From a virus: a stretch of 51,083 bases of DNA. This document shows, one piece after another, positions 23,301 through 30,808 of this stretch (within the stretch, counting starts at the first letter, position 1; every line of letters starts with the position of its first letter). Location: positions 1-51,083 of IMG/VR virus record IMGVR_UViG_3300049255_000280. One strand, written 5' to 3'. A program made the position numbers and the translations under genes. The notes under the pieces are model-generated. The model saw only the letters and a program-made list of their open reading frames with translations. It made no database searches and had not been told where the DNA came from.

Positions 23301-24225
23301 TGGCGGTTCGTCTCCGCTCGCGCATGGCGGCCTTGCGGGGCTGGCGGCTCCTGGCGGCAAGGGAGGGTTCTCCCTCTCGAACCTGAAGGGATCGCTTGGC
23401 AACCTGGAGAACTTCGTCATCAACCCGAAGATTTGGGACGCGACCGGCACGAGCTTCGGCGCTTACGCTGGCTCCGTCCTCACGTCTCCGGCCGCGATGA
23501 TGGCCGGGATGATGATGGGTACCAGTGGCCTCATGGGGTCGCATCGCGGCACCTGGGGCGGCGTGGCCATGGGGACCGCGGGCGGCGCGCTCGTCGGCGC
23601 GGGTATCGGCGCGCAGTTCGGCGGCCCGATGGGCGCGGCGCTGGGCGCTGGCATCGGCGCGGTCGCGGGCTTTGGCATCGGCCTCGGCGAGAAGTTGTTC
23701 GGCGTTGAGACGCCGGAGAACCAGGCCAAGCGACTCGCGAAGCAACTGTACTCGATCAGCATCGACAACTCGATGGCGAAGCAGATCGTGCAAATCGCGC
23801 AGCAGAAGTACGCCGGTGAGGTCAGCGTCGCCGTCCGTGATCCCGACGTGCGGAAGATGCTGATGCTGTACTCGCAGGCGACCGGCCAGAAGATGCCTCT
23901 CTCCGCGACCACGCCGCAGTCGGCGGCGCTCGCGGAATCGGGCGGGCGTCTCTATCAGCAGGCCACTTACGTGAACGGCACGCCGTACACGTTCCAATCG
24001 AATCTGCCGGTGATGGGCGGTTACCCGACCGGCACGTACCCGACTCCGGGCAGCGCCATGTCGCTCCAGTTGAACGTCTCCGGCCAGGGCGCGGCGCAGT
24101 TCGTCGCCGGGCAGGTCGTGACGCCGGAGTTCGTGCAGGCCCAGTGGTCGAGCGCCGGGGCGTCGAGTAACGGGCGTCTCCAGAACTCGGCCATGATACA
24201 ACAACCTGGGCTGGTGGTGGCCTAA
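20395..24225 (+). CDS. Tape measure protein
   Basis: A 1276-residue protein, the longest-helix gene of the tail cluster. The N-terminal third is coiled coil and contains a hydrophobic Ala/Gly segment (LEKVGTMGAGLAAGVGVLTA). The middle is charged coiled coil with repeated KEL/EEK/RADQQKR stretches. The C-terminal third is Gly/Ala/Pro-rich with glycine-zipper hydrophobic helices (GAALGAGIGAVAGFGIGLGE). These are standard tape measure traits; it would set tail length and help DNA cross the membrane. The next gene is on the other strand. Confidence 0.85.
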   Translation: MDQESVVLELDPRSVHAAIVQANKDVESWEKGTVGAGERMQKSLERMADMLIKINDKSRSSMERLTQSIEKQAAAYGKTGVDKLIAERDRLIKKLGDEQGMVDRVRAAYEKMIAVEEKKNGGGGEAFGKQIEAMIRDPLNGAKEAAAGLLEKVGTMGAGLAAGVGVLTAIAAAGWEAAKSLGEYGTRIRDVEMRTGLAAKEVGQFEFAAKAVGQDVSIVERLMRGLSQAADDNSREGDKARATMARLGIEMRTASGEMKPTSLILSEVSDALNKLPEGVQRDAAAMDLFKRVGVEAIPFLTELNENLRTAKEQGFGPTEDDVRRFTEYQHNVAELETKWDALMRKFKEGLVTTLTISINWVGAGVKWFLDNVTTYGDDMRQRQEEEDARQIAAAGGVGAHGSRSQHRALQQQMDKMAPGFMQDKPAIEARIAEVRQQQQDLVGNLGWMAMIAPTDDELARMKKADEIQKDIEQMQNTLVEAEKAVHRQDLKEGQGYIDRLRSRYFGTHDGIEEAYQQAKKDVERYRKELFEPEHPLTKPEASDLNKKLVEAEGREARAKASLDAESERKKFMTEAQSFVRKGDEAELDAIGKIYYQRDLLLQQAAKVKASEAEIAAIRKSADEQAGKVLKESMEKFEEYDQKRRADQQKRFLEMFLPSKEQMKEWEDVFKAQERIEDIGVQAQKEALRRHANMEAKQAETPEDAYRIRVDLAEKLAQIEIDRILRESDHAKQMVMAAEAQKQLYTDLAAAQDELEEKRAEAARKAAEESQRQLDTIQKTSSGLFHTLFTKPQDFPNQLGSTVHEAILKPVTEGLGGMVAGVLHPIIYGSDGQGGISGALKGIFGGGKQDPVKTATDQNTVATAQNSAHVWALTATLAAFMGMSAPAVASPSIPGLAGASMPAITMAMPGIGGGASMASLPALALSLGTAAYSPAPWAGGGAAAGATGGYTPAPWAGGGGYSPLGGYSPVGGSSPLAHGGLAGLAAPGGKGGFSLSNLKGSLGNLENFVINPKIWDATGTSFGAYAGSVLTSPAAMMAGMMMGTSGLMGSHRGTWGGVAMGTAGGALVGAGIGAQFGGPMGAALGAGIGAVAGFGIGLGEKLFGVETPENQAKRLAKQLYSISIDNSMAKQIVQIAQQKYAGEVSVAVRDPDVRKMLMLYSQATGQKMPLSATTPQSAALAESGGRLYQQATYVNGTPYTFQSNLPVMGGYPTGTYPTPGSAMSLQLNVSGQGAAQFVAGQVVTPEFVQAQWSSAGASSNGRLQNSAMIQQPGLVVA

Positions 24226-24274
24226 CCAATGAGTCGCAAGTTATTGGCAATCTCTGATATGTCTTAGTTTCCTG

Positions 24275-25306
24275 TTACTTGCTCTCATTCGGCGTCGGAC
24301 CTAATTTCCCGAAAATCTTATACGCGTGATCAAAGTCTCCAACACTTCCATGAAACAGTTTCTTATCGAGACGGATCGGCTTCGGCGGTGTCGCAGTTGG
24401 CACCAAGGTCGTATCCGTGGATTCGACTCCGTTTGACGTTTTCGTCTTTTCGATAGCGACCCAGCTTCTCAGCACTACTACACTGTCCTCGGACTCATAT
24501 AGAAGCTTCAAAGGGTTGGTGATGTTTGTTCCATCGATAAACGAGATGCCGAGTTCTTGCAGATAACCCTTTGCGGCTGGGTCAGCTTGGAATAGAACCT
24601 GTTCGCACTGACCGCCACCCCACCGTTGGGGTATATGCGAATAAATCGCCTCAGAGAACTGGTAGATATAGGCGGCCATCGAGAAAATGCAACCTGTTGA
24701 AAGGATAGCCATCTTGGCCCAACCTGTCGCCATTCCACTAAAGCTTGTTAGCTTCAGAGCTCGTCGATAGAACCTTATGGCCTCAATCCCCAACACGGCT
24801 GTACCGGCAGCACTAATCCATAGTGAAACCGCGGCACCAAAACCTCTCAAGATCCAGTGATCAGCCAAATCATTCGGATCACCCCATTCCGTCAAGCCCG
24901 AATAGACGGGATTCGCTCTTGAAAGCGGAAGACTAATCAACAGAGCAAGGGGAAGTGGCAACAATAGCTTGAGCGCGCTGGGTGGTCTGAGCAAAGCCAA
25001 AAGGAACTTTCGAGTGCTTCCCGTACGTGCTGCAGACCCAACTGCTGAAAGCACGGGAATAGCGAACAGAACGAGGCTAAGAACCACAAGCGCGCCCGTA
25101 AGTATCGCTTGAGGTTTCCAGAACGAGAAGTTCGTAATTTCGAACTGCTCCAAATATGCGTTAGCTGTCAAAAGCCCTACCGAATAAACGACTGCGACTA
25201 AAAGGGCTCCCGCCTTAGCGATTTGTTCGAAATCGAGATCCTCTCGATGTTCAAAGCCTGTGCTACTGCTTCGGGCAGACAATTGACCCGCTGCTGAATC
25301 CGACAT
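24275..25306 (-). CDS. Multi-pass membrane protein, opposite-strand cargo gene (moron)
   Basis: A 343-residue protein with about six hydrophobic segments (AGALLVAVVYSVGLLTANAY, AILTGALVVLSLVLFAIPVL, LLLPLPLALLISLPL, ISAAGTAVLGIEAI, MAILSTGCIFSMAAYIY) and a soluble C-terminal tail. It lies between the tape measure and the next tail gene, on the opposite strand, and its base composition is visibly less GC-rich than both neighbours. That is the pattern of a moron picked up by transfer. Plausible roles are superinfection exclusion or host fitness; no family is recognised. Confidence 0.6.
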   Translation of the reverse strand: MSDSAAGQLSARSSSTGFEHREDLDFEQIAKAGALLVAVVYSVGLLTANAYLEQFEITNFSFWKPQAILTGALVVLSLVLFAIPVLSAVGSAARTGSTRKFLLALLRPPSALKLLLPLPLALLISLPLSRANPVYSGLTEWGDPNDLADHWILRGFGAAVSLWISAAGTAVLGIEAIRFYRRALKLTSFSGMATGWAKMAILSTGCIFSMAAYIYQFSEAIYSHIPQRWGGGQCEQVLFQADPAAKGYLQELGISFIDGTNITNPLKLLYESEDSVVVLRSWVAIEKTKTSNGVESTDTTLVPTATPPKPIRLDKKLFHGSVGDFDHAYKIFGKLGPTPNESK

Positions 25307-25355
25307 AATCCGATCAATCTACCATAACGCAGCACTAGTGAAACCGACATCCTTC

Positions 25356-25742
25356 ATGCCTGGTAATCTCCAGAACGCGGTTCCGAGTGGCGTAATGCCG
25401 TACGCCCTCTGCACCGCGTTCTCCGAATCTCGCGAGTACGCCCAACTGCAGTATCACGACGGCACCGTCCAGCGCTCGCAGTTGGCGAGCACCTCGCGGC
25501 GCACGTTCAAAGTTTCGCAGCGATTGAACGCGACGAAAGTCGCAGCGCTCAAGACCTTTTGGGACGGCCAGCAGGGCGGCGTCGTCCCGTTCGTCTTCTA
25601 CAACCTGATCGAGGGCACCTACGATCCCACCGGCAACTCCGTGACGGGCCGGTACACGGTCGTGTTCCGGAGCAACTGGCAGCAGACCACCGGCCTCGCG
25701 CGCACCGACGTGCAGAACCTCGAATTGATCGAAGTCGCCTGA
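25356..25742 (+). CDS. Minor tail protein, gpM-like
   Basis: A 128-residue protein starting MPGNLQNAVPSGVMPYAL. A GTG at 25338 would add 6 residues; neither start has a clear Shine-Dalgarno, perhaps because the cargo gene inserted just upstream. The core (RRTFKVSQRLNATKVAALKTFWDG, VVPFVFYNL) resembles the first domain of the next protein and the beta-rich minor tail proteins that follow the tape measure. It ends 4 bases before the next start. Confidence 0.6.
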   Translation: MPGNLQNAVPSGVMPYALCTAFSESREYAQLQYHDGTVQRSQLASTSRRTFKVSQRLNATKVAALKTFWDGQQGGVVPFVFYNLIEGTYDPTGNSVTGRYTVVFRSNWQQTTGLARTDVQNLELIEVA

Positions 25743-25746
25743 TCCT

Positions 25747-28700
25747 ATGTCCGACACCATTGGTCGCATCGCCGTCCCGTCGCTCGCCTCCTCGGGTCAG
25801 ACGTTCCCGTTGACGAGTGACGTTGGATTCGGCTTCGCTCAGGAGCGCCCCGTCGTGGTCCACCGCTTCGGCGAGTTGGACGCCAAGGCAGAGCAGCGCT
25901 TCGCGGTCGGACTCGGCCCGCGCAAGTTCGCCTTCAGGCGCCAGCACCTCTCGAAGCGCGACCGCAACTCGCTGATCACGTTTTGGGAGGGCGTCCAAGG
26001 CGCGTGGCAGTCGTTCACGTACAACGCGCCGAACGCCGACCAGACGACGACGCCGACCACGGTGACGTGGGAGTACGCTCCTCTCTCGCTCCAGTACCTC
26101 GCCAACGCCTGCCAAGTCGGCTTCAATTTCCTCGAGGTCCCGACCGCCGGCCCGACCTATCAGGTCAACAGCACGTGTACGCGGTTCCCGTCCTCGACGC
26201 TCAAGACTGCTCTGCTGTCGCAGGTCCAGCAGATCATCCCGTTGATCCACATCCGCGTGCGCGAGGCGGCGGTGCCGGATATCTGGATCGCCGACCGGCG
26301 CTGCACGCTCTCGGACAACGCGAGCGGTGCGGTCCAGTCCGCGATGGGCTGGCCGACCAGCAGCCAGCTCTACCTGCCGCGAGTCCTCGGCCTCGGCGAG
26401 CCCGGCTCCGACACGATCATCTCGCAGGACATCAAGGGCACCGCCGACAACGTGCAGTTCACGTTCGGCAACGCCGACCGCGTGATGACCGCGCTGGCCA
26501 ACGATACGGATCTCAAGTTCGCGTCCATCGACCTGTGCCTCCTGCACGTCAACTCGAACACCATCCTCCAACTCTGGAAGGGTTTCATCGTGAGTTACAC
26601 GACGGACGGATCGCCGCAGTTCACCGTCCGGTGCTCCGATGGCCTGTTCCAACTCACGCAGATGTACCCGGTGCGCGTGATCTCGCGCCAGTGCTGGAAG
26701 ACGTACAACGACGGCGTGAACTGCCCCTATGCTACGCATGGCAGCCTCCAGACGGGCGTCTCCTGCTCCGGCGTTCCGTTCCAGGCCAGCGCGTCCTCCT
26801 GCGACTATTGCTTCGACTCGGCCAATGGCTGCCAGGCGCACGGCATGTCGAAGTACTTCGGCGGCCACCCCGCCGAACCGCAGGGCGTCTGGATCAAGGA
26901 CAACTCGACCGGCCTGTGGGGCATCGGGCGCAGCACCGTGACCGCCACGTCCATCATCTCGGACACCATCTGGGGCAACGCGCTCCAGGAGATCTGGTGC
27001 AACGACGACGGCGATCCGGGGAAGGCGTTCTGGGTGAACTGTATGATCGCGGCCGGCCGCGACGAGTCCGACTTCTACGATGCCCTCGGCGTCGTTGGCG
27101 CCGGGCCGATCTGCTCCTACACCGGCATGCTGGTGTACCAGAACGCGGACGGCTACCGCTACATCATCGCGCCCATGCTCGATGGCCAGACGCCGCAAGG
27201 ATTCGTGGTCGATGGCAATCTCAACGTCACCAAGGACCAGCCCACCATGGGCCTGCGCGAGGTGGCCGGCAACGACCCATGCGATCCGACGCACGACTCC
27301 TTCTCGCTGGGCAACGGGACGCCGCAGGTGTGGGGTCCGGAGATGGCAGCCGGGACCGCGTTCGTCGAGATCCGGCGCACCGACCAGAAGGGCATCCAGC
27401 CCACCACGACGGACCAGCATCAGATGCAGGTGCCGGTGTCGCAGGGCCTCGCGGGCTATACCTGGGACCAGAACGGCAATCGCACGCTCGTCAACGGCCT
27501 CACGAACCCGTTTTGGATCGGTGTCAACTCACTCCTGCGCGCGCTGGGGCTGTTCGGCGCGTCGTCCGCGACGCAGCTCCAGACGTTCGTCCTGGCCTCG
27601 CTGTACGCCGGTGATGGCAGTGGTGCCGCCGAGATCGCGGACGATCTGGTCACGCCGATCATCGGCACCGGGTACGAGAAGCAGTGGCGGTTCCAGGGCG
27701 TCCTCGCGTCACAGAAGCCATTCCGCGATTGGCTAGTGGAGATCCTGGCCTGCGGCCTCGGGTACTTCACCTTCGAGTTCGGCAAGCTGAAGATTGGGTC
27801 GCGCATCAATGCGTCGGCGGTCGAGGCGTTCACCCTCGGGAACATGCTGTTCCAGACGCTCCGGTTGGAGCCGGTCGAGGCGGCGTTCGAGCACCTGATC
27901 ATCGACTTCGCGGATCAGGCGTACCAGTATCAGGCCAACACCGCCGAGTACACGGACAAGGATCACGCCGCCTACTATGGCCGCGCCGGAGCGCCGTTGA
28001 CCGCGCGCCAGCACCTCGTCGGTTGCGGCACGCTCTCGCAGGCGTTGCGCCTGGCGGTCGTGCGGACGCGCGAGGAGGTCGGCGGCATCAACTCGACCGA
28101 GTGGCGCAACGCGCGTGTGGCCTCGTTCCAGACGACTATCCTGGCGCTCAACACGGAGGTCGGACAGGTCGTGTCGATCACCCATGGCGACGTGCCGGGC
28201 GGCGCGGGCAACTTCCGCATCCAGTCGTGGCGCCTCAAGAAGGACTGGAGCATCGAGATCACCGCCAAGACGGTGACGTCCTCGATGTACGACTTGACGG
28301 TCGGCCCAAAGCCCATGGACGTGGTGCCCTCCCCGCTGCCGGGGATGGTCTATGCGATCCCGCTCGGGCCGATGTGGGCACCGTACCAGATCCAAGCGCC
28401 GGCCGGAGATGCTCTGTTCCCCAACGAGTGGACGTTCGACTCGGACCAGACGTACACGAGCCTCGCGGACGGCAGCGCACTCGCGTCGCTGGCCATCACC
28501 GGCAAGCTGCCGGTCAACGCGTTCAGCCCCGGCGTGAGCGGGCCGCTCATCGGCGGCGTCAGTCAGAGCGCGACCGGAGGCCAACTGCCCGGAGGGACGA
28601 CCTACCGCATTACCCTCTGTTTGATCGATCCCAACGGACTGCCGTCCACGCCGTCGCCCATCGTTATCGTGACTACGGCGGCGGGAACCAACACGAACAG

Positions 28701-29958
28701 CATCACGCTGACTGGCCTCACGTGGCCTGCGGGTGTCGATTCCACCTGGAGCTATGCGCTGTTCGCCTCGACGGAGGACGACCTCATCTGCTGCCAGGCG
28801 ACCGCCCAGATGACGGGACTCTTCTCGTCGATTAGCTGGTCGGGATTCGCGCTTCGGTCCACGTGGGCGCTGCCGTCGCCTTATGTCTCGAAGATCCGAA
28901 TCAAGGCGAAGCACATCGTCCACAGCGGGATTGTCGGCGTGAACGTGGACAACGTGACCGGGACGACCATCGTCTGCAACGAACTGATCAACCCGGCCAC
29001 GACGTTCAGCCCGGTGGGCCGGATCGTCTCGGTCATCGGGCGGCCGGAGAGCAGCACGCCGTTCGTGAGCTTCACAATCACGGCTTTCGACAAGACGACC
29101 GGCACGCTCACGGTGACTCCCTCGCCGATCACCAGCGGGCACCCGGAGTTGTCGGTCCAGCAGAACGACACCATCGTCATTCGGTTCAAGGCGGATGCCG
29201 CCAACACGAGCAACCAGACGCAGATCACCGACTCCGGTTGCCAGAACATGATCTATGCGAACGGCATGACGCTGGGTGCCGAGGTTGGCAACGTCCTGCG
29301 AGTCATCCAAGGCACGGGACGCGGCCAACTGCGCAAGATCACCGGCAACACACAGACCCAACTCTCCTGGGACCTGCCGTTGCTGCTCGACACCACGTCG
29401 GTCTGGATAGTGGAGGCTCCGGCGTGGGATTACAGCGCCGACTCGACGGCGATCAACAATGCCGACCCGTCGCACCCGGTCACGCTCAACGTGCCCACGG
29501 ACAACTTCGTGGACACGCCTCTGCTGATCGCCGGGTTCACCGTCGATTCGAATGGCAACGAGTGTCCGGACGGCGACGTGCCCATCCGCGAGGACTGGAT
29601 CTATGGCGCGGAGGGGCAGGGCAACGGGTTCATGCTGCCGGTTGCAGGCGTCCTCGGAATCCAGTCCGATGCCGCGCCTGCGTTCTACCTCAATGGCGAT
29701 ACGACGCCGGGTGCTATCAAGGCTTACGTGAAGTCCGCTCCGGTGGGCGCGGATCTGACGTTCTCGCTTTACATCGGCACGAGCAGCACCCCGTACATTA
29801 CGCTCACCATCGCCAACGGCAGCAAGTCGGTCGTGGCCACGTCCGACGTAATAGACGCGCTCGCGCCAATCCCAGCCAACACGAACGTGCGCCTCGCGAT
29901 CACGTCGGTTGGCGCCACGTATCCCGGCACCGATCTGACGGTGTTTGTGTACTCGTAA
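25747..29958 (+). CDS. Tail hub/tip protein with BR0599-like domain
   Basis: A 1403-residue protein. Residues about 30-135 repeat the fold of the preceding protein (RRQHLSKRDRNSLITFWEGV). Near residues 315-375 is a Cys-rich stretch (CWKTYNDGVNCPY, SCDYCFDSANGCQAHG) typical of the phage BR0599 and GTA-like hub domains. The region around 660-830 (DWLVEILACGLGYFTFEFG) looks like a hub domain. The C-terminal half has Thr/Ser/Asn-rich strands like FN3 or carbohydrate modules. It probably forms the baseplate hub and the host-contact tip, equivalent to lambda L, K, I and J functions. Confidence 0.75.
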   Translation: MSDTIGRIAVPSLASSGQTFPLTSDVGFGFAQERPVVVHRFGELDAKAEQRFAVGLGPRKFAFRRQHLSKRDRNSLITFWEGVQGAWQSFTYNAPNADQTTTPTTVTWEYAPLSLQYLANACQVGFNFLEVPTAGPTYQVNSTCTRFPSSTLKTALLSQVQQIIPLIHIRVREAAVPDIWIADRRCTLSDNASGAVQSAMGWPTSSQLYLPRVLGLGEPGSDTIISQDIKGTADNVQFTFGNADRVMTALANDTDLKFASIDLCLLHVNSNTILQLWKGFIVSYTTDGSPQFTVRCSDGLFQLTQMYPVRVISRQCWKTYNDGVNCPYATHGSLQTGVSCSGVPFQASASSCDYCFDSANGCQAHGMSKYFGGHPAEPQGVWIKDNSTGLWGIGRSTVTATSIISDTIWGNALQEIWCNDDGDPGKAFWVNCMIAAGRDESDFYDALGVVGAGPICSYTGMLVYQNADGYRYIIAPMLDGQTPQGFVVDGNLNVTKDQPTMGLREVAGNDPCDPTHDSFSLGNGTPQVWGPEMAAGTAFVEIRRTDQKGIQPTTTDQHQMQVPVSQGLAGYTWDQNGNRTLVNGLTNPFWIGVNSLLRALGLFGASSATQLQTFVLASLYAGDGSGAAEIADDLVTPIIGTGYEKQWRFQGVLASQKPFRDWLVEILACGLGYFTFEFGKLKIGSRINASAVEAFTLGNMLFQTLRLEPVEAAFEHLIIDFADQAYQYQANTAEYTDKDHAAYYGRAGAPLTARQHLVGCGTLSQALRLAVVRTREEVGGINSTEWRNARVASFQTTILALNTEVGQVVSITHGDVPGGAGNFRIQSWRLKKDWSIEITAKTVTSSMYDLTVGPKPMDVVPSPLPGMVYAIPLGPMWAPYQIQAPAGDALFPNEWTFDSDQTYTSLADGSALASLAITGKLPVNAFSPGVSGPLIGGVSQSATGGQLPGGTTYRITLCLIDPNGLPSTPSPIVIVTTAAGTNTNSITLTGLTWPAGVDSTWSYALFASTEDDLICCQATAQMTGLFSSISWSGFALRSTWALPSPYVSKIRIKAKHIVHSGIVGVNVDNVTGTTIVCNELINPATTFSPVGRIVSVIGRPESSTPFVSFTITAFDKTTGTLTVTPSPITSGHPELSVQQNDTIVIRFKADAANTSNQTQITDSGCQNMIYANGMTLGAEVGNVLRVIQGTGRGQLRKITGNTQTQLSWDLPLLLDTTSVWIVEAPAWDYSADSTAINNADPSHPVTLNVPTDNFVDTPLLIAGFTVDSNGNECPDGDVPIREDWIYGAEGQGNGFMLPVAGVLGIQSDAAPAFYLNGDTTPGAIKAYVKSAPVGADLTFSLYIGTSSTPYITLTIANGSKSVVATSDVIDALAPIPANTNVRLAITSVGATYPGTDLTVFVYS

Positions 29959-29960
29959 TC

Positions 29961-30770
29961 CTATCCGCGTTCCGCACCCGCGGCAGTCGATAGGTGCTGG
30001 ACTTCAGCGGAAGAGGGGGGTGTAGGCAGAGGCACGGTGCGCGGTATGCCGGATAGTCTGGGGGGGTTCGGGTCTTCCTCACGAATGATGGCCGCCTCAG
30101 GCATAGTTCCCTCAATACCCAACAGGTCAACCTTCATTGCGTGCTTTATCTCCGCTAGTGAACGAGGGACTTCGTGCATCTTGGGGTGGATTATGGCTCC
30201 AGGGCGGCCATCCGCCAGGACTTCACGTAAGGCACTGAAGACAGCATCGAATCCTTCGACCACAGAATTCGAGAAATACAACTCGTTGCAGTACACATAT
30301 TCCATAGCATCAACAAGTTTCTGTTCTGCGGCCCCGATGCGATAGAACTCAATCGTGTGAATAAGGTGGCCCATGCCTTGCTGTGGGTCCGCAGAAAGGC
30401 GAGTAGCGACCATCTTTCTTTCATCGAGCGGGACGCCCGTGGCCGCCAAATAGTTGTCCAATTCCTCGGCAGAAAGCAGCCCCAAAGCTTCACCGCGCTT
30501 TAGCGCAAACATCTCTCGGTTGATGGCGTGATACGCAGTCCGCGCAAGTCGGTAAGCTTTCGAATTGACCTTGTGCTTCTTGGCTGCGTATAGGGTAAAG
30601 TCTTGAAGCTTCGTCTGATACTCAAACTGCAGTTGTTGTTTGGCCTCGTCGACGCGCTTGTCGACCTCGACCTTTACACTGCCCTTTAATCGCTCCTCAA
30701 TCCAAATCTTCAGAGCCCACTGTACCGCCGCGAAGACTGCAATTGCCAAACTCAACTGAAGCCCGGTCAT
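29961..30770 (-). CDS. Membrane-anchored coiled-coil protein, opposite-strand cargo gene (moron)
   Basis: A 269-residue protein starting MTGLQLSLAIAVFAAVQWAL: one transmembrane helix, then a coiled coil (KVEVDKRVDEAKQQLQFEYQ) and a soluble helical domain (NREMFALKRGEALGLLSAEE, VVEGFDAVFSALREVL), with a Pro-rich tail. The ATG at 30770 is preferred over a TTG at 30794. Like the gene at 24275-25306 it opposes the tail genes, begins 2 bases beyond a tail stop, and is less GC-rich than its surroundings. It may act in exclusion or signalling at the inner membrane; function unknown. Confidence 0.6.
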   Translation of the reverse strand: MTGLQLSLAIAVFAAVQWALKIWIEERLKGSVKVEVDKRVDEAKQQLQFEYQTKLQDFTLYAAKKHKVNSKAYRLARTAYHAINREMFALKRGEALGLLSAEELDNYLAATGVPLDERKMVATRLSADPQQGMGHLIHTIEFYRIGAAEQKLVDAMEYVYCNELYFSNSVVEGFDAVFSALREVLADGRPGAIIHPKMHEVPRSLAEIKHAMKVDLLGIEGTMPEAAIIREEDPNPPRLSGIPRTVPLPTPPSSAEVQHLSTAAGAERG

Positions 30771-30808
30771 TCTCGAAAAAATAGCACAGACCAATAGGAA
30801 TCGCGAAA

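Noticed and set aside
19936-24204. 1422-residue open frame on the minus strand
   Set aside because: It is the antisense of the tape measure gene. GC-rich codon third positions keep the opposite frame open; the plus-strand protein has all tape measure traits.
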